Source: Agrocybe praecox (Eukaryota; Basidiomycota; Agaricomycetes; Agaricales; Agrocybaceae). From it: a stretch of DNA of 64,000 bases. The translations under genes were made by a program, and so were the position numbers. The DNA is taken from assembly GCA_964017145.1 (NCBI GenBank), contig OZ024846.1, positions 1,240,001 through 1,304,000 of the forward strand, given 5' to 3'. Within the stretch, counting starts at the first letter, position 1, and each line of letters starts with the position of its first letter. Shown one piece after another: positions 12,031 to 23,504 of this stretch. The notes under the pieces were generated by a model. That model saw only the letters and a program-made list of their open reading frames with translations. It did not search any database and was not told where the DNA came from.

Positions 12031-13661
12031 ATGTCCTTAGCCCAACGTCTCGATGAGCTCGCTGTCTCCAATGCCCAAGGTCTCCTCAAGTGTGTTCAAT
12101 CTTCAAATCTCAATAATACACTCATTTATCTTTTATAGTGATGATGAATATCGTCTTTTGCGGCAGAGTGTGTTTGAACAATTCTCTAGTTCTGTCATAG
12201 TACCTGTCGAGGTGCCAATCGTGCCTATTGCCCGTGTCCAAGCACCGAGTAGGCTACTTTTCTTGAAATTCTGCAGTCTCCGCATAATGACTAGTGTATC
12301 TAGAGTCATCAGGGCACCGTCGTACGCCGGTAAAGTCAACACCAACTCCTGTGAAAATCAAACCTAAACATCAACCACCCACTCCTTCAACTTCGTCTAC
12401 ACCACCTCGAACTAAAAATTCAATCGGTCTGAATGTCGTCAATCTCTTTCGCAGAGCGACAGGCCGTAAATCTTCAAATCCTCCTACTCACGACCAACAT
12501 ACGAATAAAACCAATACACGCCACCCCAATGAATCTGCCAACCATTCATTCATGGATATGGATGGCTCAAGGCTTCGTGGCTCCATTACACCACGACTCA
12601 TCTCCAAGAAAGCCCCTGATTTACCGCCTCTAATTCTTAGAAAGGACGTCCCCCAGGTCAATTTGGAATCCCCTCGTTCACAGGATTTTCCGCCAAGATC
12701 GTACCAAGCTCTTCCCAGCTCCAATGCGTCCGGGAAAATGTCAAGTACCTCCTTCTACGCAAAGTCTGAACAATCCGTCCAATCAATCTCTGCAGTGATA
12801 CATGATGCTTTTGACGAGTCCAACCTCGTTACTGCGAAGGATATCATCGACGCTATCAACTCTACGGAATACGAGGCACGAAAGCTGATTGAGGCGTTCA
12901 ACGATCTCGAGGCCTCCGTCGTTCGTCGCATCCAGAAGAAAAATGCTCGACGGCTGGTACCGACTACACCCACAAACGTCAGTGTTGTCATGTCCGGGCA
13001 GGAATGGCGTGAACATCGCTTGCTTCCATCCCCATCGTCTCCGACTTTTGACACGAGACAACAAGCTCGTTATCGCGACACGCTGACGTCGGAAACGAGC
13101 TTTGACGGCGTCTCCATACGCTCGGGGTCATCGAATAAGACGTCATTATCCCAGTCCAAATCCATCCCCTCCTTGCCCAAGATCGTACCCAGCAGCCCTC
13201 TTTCTGCCAATTTCAGGATCAGATCGCCTTCTAATGCACCGCTATCACGCAAAGACTCTGTGTCCTCTATCTCGTCTCAGGGATTAAATCCCCCTCCCCC
13301 TCCTGGGGGTAGCATGCTGGGCGTCTCAGTCCCATCGTCGCCTTCACGCAAGCTCAGGCTATCTCGCAGCACAGGTAGGTTAGGCTCACGAAGGCAAGCC
13401 CAATCCCAATCACAAGCAGGAGCAGAAGCCCCCACCAGTGCTGAAAGTTTCCCATATGCATACCCATATCCGACCTACTCGGCAGAAATGATGACCAGCT
13501 TCCCCGATATCCCTGAAGATCTGGACGAAGACGACTCTACTGAACTTGAAGAGATCCGGAAACGGCGTGATGATGTCGTCGCTCGGTGTAAAGCTCGCCT
13601 AGATTTCCTGCGAGCTAAGCTGAGGGGAGCCCAGCTACACGAGAAACTTTTGAAGAAATGA
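12031..13661 (+). CDS. Uncharacterised Ser/Pro-rich protein with C-terminal coiled coil
   Basis: Predicted 511 aa from three exons: 12031-12089, 12139-12248, 12295-13661, with 49- and 46-nt introns. The first two exons give an acidic/hydrophobic N-terminus (MSLAQRLDELAVSNAQG, then DDEYRLLRQSVFEQF). The middle is low-complexity, rich in Ser, Pro, Thr, Arg and Lys. A helical stretch near residues 215-265 (AKDIIDAINSTEYEARKLIE) could be a coiled coil, and the C-terminal 40 residues are a charged coiled coil (TELEEIRKRRDDVVARCKAR). I recognise no catalytic domain. This build suggests a cytoskeletal, scaffold or signalling-adaptor protein, but no function can be assigned. Confidence 0.7.
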
Positions 13662-14535
13662 CGAAAACACGAATTGGTTTCCCATGCATGCATCATGATT
13701 GATTTCTCTCTTTCTCCTAGATTGCTTTGATTTTTTGCTCTCTGTCGGTGTTTTGTTTTGTCCTCTCTTCCTCTTTCTGTTTCTGTTTCTGTTTCTCTTG
13801 CTCAGGTCAATTTTCCTTTCTCCCGCTCTCTCTCCGTCTCATTCTGGATCTCAAGTTGTCGAAGTTTTCCCTTTCGAACGATACGCTCATTACATTGCAT
13901 TTTTTTTCTTCTCATATCGGCATACACATACGTATTGTACAAAGTCCAATCTGTAATCCACCTTATCGTCCATTAATAAATTATCAATATCATGGATATC
14001 AAGTTGGGTATCTGTAATATTCCTTATGCTTATGTTGAACGAGACTTCAATCGTCTCCCCCTTAGTTCTGAATTGCTTGCTCATTGGATTTTGGGGGGTA
14101 CATTAATTTAGGTTTTCCACATTTTTCACACCGACCCGATAATACTACTCAAACCGGCTCCTCTACTCTATATCCCGCAACCTTCGGGTAACTTGTCAAA
14201 GACTTAGTACTCAGTTCTTAATGCTCCTTCCTTGGGACCTTGACCGATTTATATCCTTGAGACCCGATTGATTGTTCTTGTCAGGTCCATGTGATGGAGA
14301 AGCTTATGGTTTAAGTGCGATGATATCTATACACATGTCCCAATATTGGTGGATTCTGTTGGGATAAATTCGATGCGCTAGTTGGCAAGCTTGTGACTTG
14401 AAGGGCGGTGGTGGGAAGGGAAGGGAAGGAGTACGGGGTATCTCGGTTAGATCGTAGAACCTGTCTGGCAATAGAAGCAGAGGGATTTATTCATATACAT
14501 GAATCCAAATTGGTCGACGTTGAACACCTAGGTAC
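13662..14535. other. Convergent intergenic region with pyrimidine tract
   Basis: 3' flanks of the upstream gene (plus) and acetate kinase (minus). Contains a T/C-rich tract with a TTTCTG repeat at 13770-13797 and an AT-rich patch at 13960-14000 suited to polyadenylation. No gene is seen. Confidence 0.45.
13770..13797 (+). repeat. Microsatellite (TTTCTG)n
   Basis: About four tandem TTTCTG units inside a pyrimidine-rich 3' flank. Probably a simple slippage repeat. Confidence 0.6.
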
Positions 14536-16169
14536 CTATGCCTGATTCTCCGGCCATAAATTGGAATCAAGTGCGTTCTGCCTCGCCATCTCGAGCTATA
14601 TATTTGGTCAAAATAGAGTTCAATTCAGAAAATAAAATAAATAACAAAACCTACCTGTTCATCAGTCTTACATATCAAAATCCGTTTCGCCCTTTCTCGG
14701 TTTTCCTCCCCGTACTCGAGCTCTTTCGAAATCGAAATATCAACCACGACATCCCCCGTTTGGCTAGCATTTTCGTTCCTATTCCTATCAATCCCTCGGT
14801 AGCCTATACAGAGCAATTTCTCGCCGATGATACTTCTAAGCTGCATGCCCTTCTCGCCGATACCTCCTGCGAACACTAACGCGTCGACGTCTCCGTGTAA
14901 TTTGAGATGGTACGAACCGATATAGTTCAGGATACGATCGACAAAGAGGTCAAATGCTAGACGGTAAGGGTTGTGCGATGCGATTTCGGGATTTGGGTCA
15001 TCCAGCTGGGCTTTGGACGAGATTACGCCAAAGTCAGTGGTTCCGGTTATAGCTTTCCATCCGGATTTGCGGTTCAATATGTCTTCTGCCTAAAAATAGG
15101 TATAGTGAGTTAAAAAAATAGATTTTCTTGGTCTGGACTGTGTTCTGCGTATGTATGTACCTTTGTTACACCAACATTGATGGCCATGGCTGGATCGTGT
15201 GTGATTCGACCGGCTTTGTTTGTGTAGTGGAATATGAGGCTGGGGTCGATCGCACCGGAGCGCGTGGCGCCTGGAAGACCGTTTAAGGGCGTGAGGCCCA
15301 TAGATGTGTCGAGTGATTTGCCGTCCTTTATTGCGCATGCTGATGCACCTGAGCCGAGGTGCAGAACGATGAGGTTTAAGGAGTCTATCGGCTGGAGGGA
15401 TTTGTTTTCGTGAGTTGTTAATCATGCGTTTTCTAGGCGGTTGTGGGATTGACCTTTTGCAGGTTCCTGGATACGGCGCGTAAGATGAAGCTGTCTGAAA
15501 ATGAAAGTTAGCATTTGGAATCTGGAAGATTCGGGGTTTGGCTTACAGCTTAGTCCGTGGAAGCCATACTTTTTTAGGCCACGTTCTGCAGCAATTTTCT
15601 GGTCGATTGCGTAGGATGCAACATGATGGGGTATAGAGCGATGGAAAGCCGTATCAAAGTACGCAACTGACTTTGTGTCTGGAAGGACCGAGATGCATGA
15701 TTTTATTACCGATAGAGCTGCTCCGTTGTGTCTAGAACTGAGTTAATAAATGTTAGTCAGGTAGACTTTTGAAGACCTACAGAGGTGCGAGGTCAGAAAG
15801 TTTTTCGATGTGGTGGTAAGATTCATCCGTAATTTGCACAGGTTCACTATAGTCACCCCCGTGCACTACACGATGGCAAATATAAACGATGCATTTACGG
15901 TCCACAGAGGCCTGGCTCTCTAGAGCATCTAGAAAATGGGAGAACGCCGATGAGTGGTCTGTAATTTGATCGACTGATTGGTCCTTGATTTCTGATTGGC
16001 CATTGGATAAAACATGGAAAGAGAATTTGGCAGGCGGTGCAGAAATGGATGAAATGGACGAAGTAAGGATTAATTGGACAGGCTCTAGATTTTCTCGAGA
16101 ACAAAGAGAATAGAGAGCTATCTTGAGAGACGAGGAACCTGCATTGACAGAGAGAACTAGAGAAGACAT
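14536..16169 (-). CDS. ack: Acetate kinase
   Basis: Predicted 446 aa from six minus-strand exons: 15781-16169, 15547-15731, 15454-15494, 15161-15391, 14655-15089, 14536-14595. All acetokinase motifs are present: [11 protein letters not shown] (phosphate-binding start), ICHRVVHGG (substrate Arg/His), AYFDTAFH (catalytic Asp), [18 protein letters not shown] (adenosine motif), [11 protein letters not shown], and a typical tail ending in ICKTDEQLEMARQ. It interconverts acetyl phosphate plus ADP with acetate plus ATP in the cytosol. The neighbouring divergent phosphoketolase makes acetyl phosphate, so the two form one short pathway, and fungal genomes often lack phosphotransacetylase as an alternative partner. 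The start ATG at 16169 sits about 40 bases from a TATA box. Confidence 0.93.
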
Positions 16170-16207
16170 AGCGTGGCGCAGTAAAATAATCAGATCAGCA
16201 GGCAGCT

Positions 16208-16214
16208 TTATAGA
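16208..16214 (-). promoter_or_regulatory. TATA box for acetate kinase
   Basis: Minus-strand CTATAAA lies about 40 bases upstream of the acetate kinase ATG (16169), inside the 196-bp spacer shared with phosphoketolase. Confidence 0.5.
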
Positions 16215-16246
16215 TGGTATTGGATGGCCAGAGTGGTCTCGGTCGA

Positions 16247-16254
16247 TGACGTCA
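16247..16254. promoter_or_regulatory. CRE palindrome in the ack/xfp bidirectional promoter
   Basis: A perfect TGACGTCA, the consensus site of ATF/CREB-type bZIP factors, sits between the two TATA boxes in the 196-bp spacer. A symmetric site could control both genes together, for example in stress or carbon-source responses; this is inference. Confidence 0.55.
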
Positions 16255-16319
16255 AAAATAAACGCAAACAAGGGGGCGCGTCAATGGGCTCCTCCAGATT
16301 ACCATCATACACTCCAACG

Positions 16320-16326
16320 TATATAA
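16320..16326 (+). promoter_or_regulatory. TATA box for phosphoketolase
   Basis: TATATAA lies 40 bases upstream of the phosphoketolase ATG at 16366, mirroring the TATA box on the acetate kinase side. Confidence 0.55.
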
Positions 16327-16365
16327 GCATGTCCCTCCATCTACTTATGTTTTCAACAACAAAAC

Positions 16366-19300
16366 ATGCCCGCCCAACTCATCTCTCAACCTAACCCTCC
16401 TGCAGATCCTTCTCTGCTCGAGGACTCTCTTCTTGACCATGCTATCAAGCTTGACACGAAGGATTTCCTTGAACCAAAGGAGCTCGATGCCATTCAGCAG
16501 TTTAGAAGAGCTGCGGACTATATCGCTGCAGGTAAACTCTTTGTGACGTGTCGAATATACATTGTATTGACGTTGTACAATAGCCATGATTTTCTTGAAC
16601 GATAATGTACTCTTGGAGAAGGATATAACTTTTGACAATATCAAGCCGCGTCTACTGGGCCACTGGGGAACCTGCCCAGGTCTTGTCATGGTATATGCGC
16701 ATCTTAACAGAATAATTCGCAAAACTGGCCTAGATGCTCTATATGTTGTTGGTCCAGGTATGTTTGGCAACTACTTAATCGCTTGAACTTGATTAATTTC
16801 TTGGGAATTGTAGGGCACGGCGCTCCTGCTATTCTCTCCTGTCTGTGGTTGGAAGACTCTCTCGGCACCTTTCTTCCCGAATATCCACGAAACTACGAAG
16901 GCCTCAAGAAACTCGTATCACGGTTCAGTGTACCTGGAGGCTTCCCAAGGTATGTTGCTTCCTTGCTCAAAACTTTTTTTGTTTTCCATTTACGTCCGTT
17001 GGGGTATCCACTCTATGTCGGACGTCTAACTATTGCCTTTGTATACATTCGTTTTATTTTCTACTGTGCTCTTGCGCCAGTTTTCTGCCTTCTGCCTGCT
17101 CAAAACTTTAAGACTGATAAGTACCCTTCTAGTCATATCAATGCCGAAACTCCAGGAGCCATCCATGAAGGCGGAGAACTTGGATATGCTCTTAGTGTTT
17201 CTTTTGGTGCTGTCATGGATAACCCGGACCTCGTCGTTGCTTGTGTCGTTGGTGACGGTGAAGCCGAGACTGGTCCAACTGCCACTGCATGGCACGCATA
17301 CAAGTACATTGACCCGGCAGAGTCGGGTGCCGTTCTCCCCATTCTTCACGTCAATGGCTTCAAGATCTCCGAAAGGACTATCTTTGGCGTCATGGACGAC
17401 AAGGAAATTACTTGTTTATTCACGTACGTTTTTCATGAAATTTATTATATCGTTTGCAGTGCTGATATATTTTTTGCAGTGGATACGGGTACCAAGTTCG
17501 AATCATATCTGACCTCCCCAATTTGGATAACGACATTGCTGCTTCCATGGAATGGGCACTTGGCGAAATCAAGAAGATCCAGCATGCAGCACGCAGTGGA
17601 AACCCGATCGTGAAACCCCGCTGGCCTATACTTGTTCTTCGAACTCCCAAGGGACTTTCGGGGCCCAAGGTCGTCGATGGCGAATTCATCGAAGGTTCCT
17701 TCCACTCTCATCAAGTCCCTCTTCCGGGCGCAAAGACATCTGAAGTTGAGCTGAAGGCTTTGCAGGAGTGGTTATCCTCGTATAAGCCAGCGGAGTTGCT
17801 GGGTAAGGATGGTGTTCCGAACGATGCCATTCTGAGTATTGTTCCTGAAGTCGACGAGAAGAAACTCGGGCAAAGGAAAGAAAGTTATGCAGCTTATCAG
17901 CCTCTGATGACTCCCAATTGGATGGATGGTTGTGTCGAGAAAGGAATTCAAGAGAGCTGTATGAAAGTTGTGGGTCGCTTCTTGAGGGAGGTGATCAAAG
18001 AGTGAGTTTATTTTTATTTTTTATTAATAGTTAGACTTACACCCTCCAAGGAACCCGACATCGTTTAGGATTTTCTCGCCAGACGAACTCGTCTCCAACA
18101 AACTTGATGCTGTCTTCGACGTAACAGGACGCAACTTCCAATGGGATGTCGCTGCTCGCGCTCAGGGCGGTCGTGTCGTTGAGATTCTCTCGGAACACAC
18201 TTGCCAAGGGATGCTCCAAGGCTACACACTAACAGGACGGACGGGTCTGTTCCCCTCGTACGAGGCCTTCCTCGGCATTGTGCACACCATGATGGTGCAA
18301 TATGCCAAGTTCTCCAAGATGGCTGTCGAGACTACCTGGCGTCAGCCTTGTGGATCCCTCAACTATATCGAAACGTCTACATGGACAAGACAAGAACATA
18401 ATGGGTTCTCACATCAGAACCCTTCTTTCATTGGTGCAGTTCTGAATTTGAAAGCGAGGTTTGCGAGGGTGTATTTGCCGCCTGATGCAAATTGCTTCTT
18501 GTCGACGGTATCGCATTGCTTGAGGGCGAAGAATTATGTGAATCTGATGGTGGGCAGCAAACAATCGACTCCGGTCTGGTTGTCACCTGAGGAAGCAGAC
18601 AAGGTAAGGAACTCCTTACAATTAATAGCGATCTACAGCACATTCTCATACATATGTTAATCATCAACAGCATTGCATTGCGGGTGCTTCCGTTTGGAAA
18701 TTCGCCAGTGTGGACGGTGGTGTTAACCCCGACGTGTATGCCTTTCTTTACCCTCTAACTTTGCCATCCAATCATTAATAACGAATGAATGCATCGTCTC
18801 CAGTGTCCTCGTCGGCATTGGCGTAGAAATGACATTTGAAGTCATCGCCGCCGCCGCTCTCCTGCGCGAGCATGCCCCAGAAGTGCGTGTGCGCGTGGTC
18901 AACGTCACGGACTTGATGATCCTAGCGAATAGTGGCTTGCATCCTCACTCGCTCAGCCAAGAAGCGTTCCAAACCTTGTTTACGGAAGATCGCCATATAC
19001 ACTTCAACTACCATGGGTACCCCATCGAGCTTAAAGGACTGCTCTTTGGTAGACCTAATTTGGACAGAGTCACGATTGGGGGGTATAATGAGGAAGGGAC
19101 TACGACTTCACCTTTTGATGTGGGTTCAAGTCTTCTAATCGGTGTTTTGTACTAACCAGATACGCGTGGCAGATGATGATTGCAAACGGAACCGATCGCT
19201 TCACAATTGCTATCCAGGCGATCAAGGGTGGTGCGAGGGTGAACAGCAAAGTTGCGGTGTATTCGCATGAGAGGTGCAGTTACCTCAGGCACCTTATGCA

Positions 19301-19431
19301 GAAGGAGCGTGAATATATTTTGGAGAATGGTAAAGGTATGTTATTTCTCTCCGCTTTGGGTGCTTGAGACTGATGGTTCTTTTTCTTGCTTAGACCATGA
19401 CCATCTTTTTGATACCCCGAAGTTCAATTGA
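16366..19431 (+). CDS. xfp: Xylulose-5-phosphate/fructose-6-phosphate phosphoketolase
   Basis: Predicted 807 aa, the usual length, from ten exons: 16366-16531, 16584-16757, 16814-16949, 17133-17423, 17480-18001, 18051-18603, 18671-18735, 18804-19119, 19173-19335, 19394-19431. Motifs: LLGHWGTCPG, GPGHGAPAI, EGGELGYALS, GDGEAETGPTATAW (thiamine-diphosphate and metal site), HVNGFKISERTIFG, RAQGGRVVEILSEHTCQG and NVTDLMIL. The enzyme uses thiamine diphosphate and phosphate to cleave xylulose-5-P or fructose-6-P to acetyl phosphate plus glyceraldehyde-3-P or erythrose-4-P. The third intron (16950-17132, 183 nt) is about three times longer than its neighbours. Pairing with divergent acetate kinase argues for conversion of pentose/hexose phosphate to acetate plus ATP. 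Confidence 0.94.
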
Positions 19432-19717
19432 GAGAAACTGAGGGTATTCGCATTGTAAACTCTATACTGGTCTGATGGACTGGTCGGCACTTTTATCTTC
19501 ATCCTATTTTGCTTTTCAGGGTTTCCAAATTTGTTCAGTGTACCATTCAGTAGGCGGACATACTTTTTTCTTGTATATTTTGTATAGCTTGTATAGAGTA
19601 ATGGAAGGAAATCTATATCATCTCCGGGAATACTTGGAATGAGATAAAAATACAACATGCTATATTAATGCACGTGGGAAAAAATAAATTGTCGAGATTG
19701 TGGCAAGAATCAAGATT

Positions 19718-21776
19718 ATGGCTGACACTTTGACTCCGCTCTTTCAGCACAACTTCCAAGTTCCCATGTCGGAATCGCCAGAACATGATAATCGCCAGTC
19801 CCCCAGTCCAAGCCCAACGGCGGTCAACCCTCCTTCAACTCCAGTTAATCCACAAACTCCCCCGCTGAGGGCAAATAGACCGCAGCGGCGGCAAAAGAAA
19901 ATTTCAATAAAGTGAGGGCGGCAGCGCGGCTTTCTTAAGCAACATTCAAACTCTGGTCTGATATTCTAATCTTTTATCTTTTGTAGACCAAAGTATGGCG
20001 AGATACCTGACATTGAGGTTGGCGATTTGTTTTCTAGCCGGAAGGCTTTACATGCCGCTGGGGTGCATTTACCCCTACGCGCTGGTATTCATGGGCGCCA
20101 AGATAGTGGGGCCTACTCAATCGTATTGTGAGAGTGTTCAACTCAAAAAGACAATAGCTTCTTTCTTACATATCAACCTTTTTCACTCTAGGTCTGGAAG
20201 ATATGAAGATGATTCAGATGGTGGAGAGGAAATGTTGGTGACCCCAACTACTTGGCATTGAATAATTTAAGCTAACCTATTTGCCGTATATTGAATATAT
20301 GTTGGTCATGGTATGTGCTTCCCTTTATCAATGGACTAATGGCTCTGAAGGCTAATGGTATCAAATTTATCTAGGCGGGAAACCAGAAAATGGAGATCAA
20401 CAACAAACGGACCAGCATTGGACACCTGCGAATAAGTCATTGCGAGTACGTACGGTGCATTGGTTGATGTTTTTGTTGGCGGACAGCATTTGACGTTCTT
20501 ACAGACGTCGTGCCATCTCGAGCGTCCCGTGAGAGTTATTCGAGGAGCTTATGCGAAGACGAAGTGGGCTCCACAGGAAGGGTGAGCCCTCTCTTTGAAG
20601 TAGGAATTACGGTCATGGAATTGACTCATTGTCGAAGATATCGTTACGATGGCCTCTATCAGGTCTACGAGGTGATTACTCCATATCATCATACCTCCTC
20701 ATCGTTTGTCCTAATCAATTATTCGTATCAGTATTCTGAAAAAGTCGGGAAACTTGGTCACAAGGTCTGCGTATTTAAGCTTAGAGTCAGTCTTTTTTCA
20801 TCATCGTACAGTATATTATAGCTGAATGATTCTATAGAGATTGTCGGGTCAACGCTCTTTAGGAGAAATATCCAATAATCTTATGCGATCAACGCCAGAA
20901 TCGCAGTCAAACGAATATAGCACTCCAAGAAAACGACCCCGTCCCCAGTCTTCGGAACCTCCAGAATTTGTCCAAGGGTCGTCGACCTTGACTCGCCGTC
21001 GAACTGTTAGGCACCGCTCTCCTGAAGATTCTATTTATCAAGAACCAGAGTCACCTTCGAAAAGGATGAAAACCAATCATCATACTGCCAATGGTGGGCA
21101 AGCGATCAAACGAAGCTTTAGTATGAGCCCGGGGATCATTGATCTGTCGATGGATACGGACTCTGAAGAGGATCTTGATATCGGAGACGCAGGAAGTGTG
21201 GCGTCTTCTACATCACCCTTGACAAGTCTGACCGCAGGATCGTCTTCTCCGTATCGTTCGCTCCCGCTCGGAAATTCGAGGCTTACGGACGATGCCGTGC
21301 ATATCAGTGTCCTTAAAGATGAAAGTGAGGAGGAAAGCGACGAGGAAATGGACGAGATCGACCAGTTGGAACGAGGTAAGTATCCAGATGACGTTGGATC
21401 AATGCCATATTGATTATCGCATGTACTGCCTTCTGTAGGAGGCTCCGTTACATCTTCTGGGTCCATTGAAATCATAGGGCCTGTTCCCATAAGAAATATT
21501 GATAATTATGACTCGGATATCGAGATTATATCTACAACATTTTTCAAAGAAGGTGGGTTACTTATCAAAGTTGAAGCGGGAAGGAATTTCAACTCATAAA
21601 TACTTCTTGAATTACTAGAGAGTTCCGAGTCTTCCATTGAAATCGAAGGGCCTTTCCCTTTGAGTATCAACCGTAGGATTTATGGAGATGTCCAGGTGAA
21701 GGTAGAAAGAGAAGCGACGGGAAAAGAGACTGAGGCAGAAACAGATGAATTGGACGACGACGACCCATATTTCTGA
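19718..21776 (+). CDS. SRA-YDG domain protein (UHRF1-like DNA-binding domain), paralogue 1
   Basis: Exons: 19718-19911, 19987-20127, 20192-20237, a short exon ending 20310, 20375-20445, 20505-20581, 20638-20671, 20732-20785, 20838-21375, 21439-21552, 21619-21776. The SRA domain reads KYGEIPDIEVGDLF, HAAGVHLPLRAGIHGR, SGAYSIVLSGRYEDDSDGG, HGGKPENGDQQQTDQHW, RPVRVIRGAYAKTKWAP and YRYDGLYQVYE. SRA domains bind methylated or hemimethylated cytosine in UHRF1, SUVH and fungal relatives. No RING, PHD or SET domain is seen. The tail is Ser-rich and acidic with IIDLSMDTDSEED, which looks like a SUMO-interacting motif, and ends in acidic DELDDDDPYF. The acceptor for the short exon before YVGHGG lacks an AG (see findings), so the gene may use a non-canonical site or be damaged. 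Confidence 0.75.
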
Positions 21777-23504
21777 ATATCAGGAGGCGGCTGGCAGAAT
21801 TCCTCATGAGGTTTTATTTAAACCGGGATAATAACTGTAAAATTTATATTGAATTTATACATATGATTTTGATCTTCATGCAACAATGACGGGCTAGCTT
21901 GTGGACTTTACAACTCAACCCCTCCACACCAGAAGGCAGGAGGAAAAATTGTAGATGCTAGGTTTGTGTAGAGGAAAGAAGGAAAGGGCGTGCGCACCCC
22001 TCGAAATGAAGGGAGGCAGCCAAGAAGTCCTTGGACCAACTGCCCAACGGCTGGGACCCAAGGATAGGTGAGAAACGACATTACGCCGGGGACAGGATAG
22101 AGGAGGGTAGCAACGGAGGCTGCAGATCAGTTGACCAGTGGAGTGCCAGGACAACAAGAGGGGTTGGTAGAAGGGATCCAAAGCGCTGACATTTAATATC
22201 CCGCACTATTGGAATCTTCGATGAAAGGGAGAGGAAAGTTGAGAAGCTAGGATCCAGAGGAAGAAAAAGGTGGGTGTCATGATATTACATTCAAAACATT
22301 GCGTCGGGTTCTTACGTGCTTGAAAAGTTTATGAAGACCAAGAAAGATCAAAGAAAGACTCATACATAAACTGCAAGTCCGGTACTTCAAGTGGTCGCGT
22401 CAGTCAAGGCGGCATTGTTACGGGCTGGGATCGGTCAGCGAAATGGGGAGCTCCGTTTCAAAGTCAGCCCTGACAAGGCCTCTGCTCCGACTTCTTTCAT
22501 CGACTAACGAGGTCGTCTTTCTCTCTATCTATTTTTTCTTAAGGCTTATAATTCCCAAAAATCTTGGTACTTGAATGTTTGCTGTCAAACCCCGACTCCG
22601 AATACAAGGATCCTAAAATTCCTGGCAATTTTATTTTTTTCCACCGCTTCTGGTTCCAACTACGTTACAGTACTGGGACATTCATACATCCAAGCATTAC
22701 GTTTAACGTTCGCCAGTTCACGATGAATATCTGAAATCGCCTTTCTCGAATGAGAGGTCGAAATCGCAATCGAAGACAAAGTAAAAGTAAAAGTAAGAGA
22801 TCCCGGCGCCATGGTAGGATGGATGGTGGCCGGTGCTGGTGAAGCTTGGGTGGACCTAACTGAACTTCGTCCTTCTTAAACTTTCCAAATACCCATATCC
22901 TCAACCGGTCACCCTAACCATCCTCGAAGCATACCCTCCAACGTTCGGGCCAGCCTTGACCTAAAAAACCCGATGGACCACCCCAATCCCAAACACCTCC
23001 CATCCCGCAACCGCATGTCCAGTACGATGAACTTTCATATATTATCGACGTGTGGAGACGACGACGAAGACGACGACGACAATAGCCCAGCCGTTCGTGA
23101 TATCAATTGTCGCGTTTGTGTTTATGTTTAAGGTGATAGTGATTTGGCGAGAGGCATGCGAGAGACTCGGATAACGGTCTGTCACCCTGAATCTATGCCA
23201 ATTTGGTCGTACTAGTGACACATTCTCTTTTATTCATGGCTGTATCCCTCCGTTATTAAATAAATGGCAGCGCAGAGATTCCATATATGATGGGTACCCA
23301 AATATACAGCACGGTGCCTTATAAAAACATGGCTGTGTCAACGAACAGCTTTGAGACGCTTTGGGCTTTGGCAGTGAAGATATATTTAGGGTTTGCATGG
23401 AGGCTGCTGCGTCACTTTCCTTGCTTTCCCTCATCAGCTAGCATCCGGGATCTGATTTGTTGCTTTCTCTCGAATATCGACTTTGCTTGGACTTCGCAGT
23501 AGGG
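21777..23504. other. Gene-free accessory interval with repeat A
   Basis: Contains the first copy of the 182-bp direct repeat (listed separately) and a (GAC/GAA)n-type run near 23048-23082. No protein family is recognised; the open frames are scattered and short. Confidence 0.45.
21941..22122 (+). repeat. 182-bp direct repeat, copy A
   Basis: Aligns without gaps to 26322-26503 at about 90% identity by eye. Most differences are transitions. A further matching block of about 25 bases (21853-21877 against 26279-26303) lies just upstream. The two copies flank the NACHT gene in the same orientation. Confidence 0.8.

Noticed and set aside
21915..22181. Similar minus-strand peptides from the two direct repeats (also 26308-26514)
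   Set aside because: The peptides match because the DNA is repeated. There is no start or splice context and both frames end soon, so I keep it as a repeat, not a gene.
22665..22904. Minus-strand frame in the interval before the NACHT gene
   Set aside because: No domain, no splice context and Leu/Arg-rich composition typical of chance translation.
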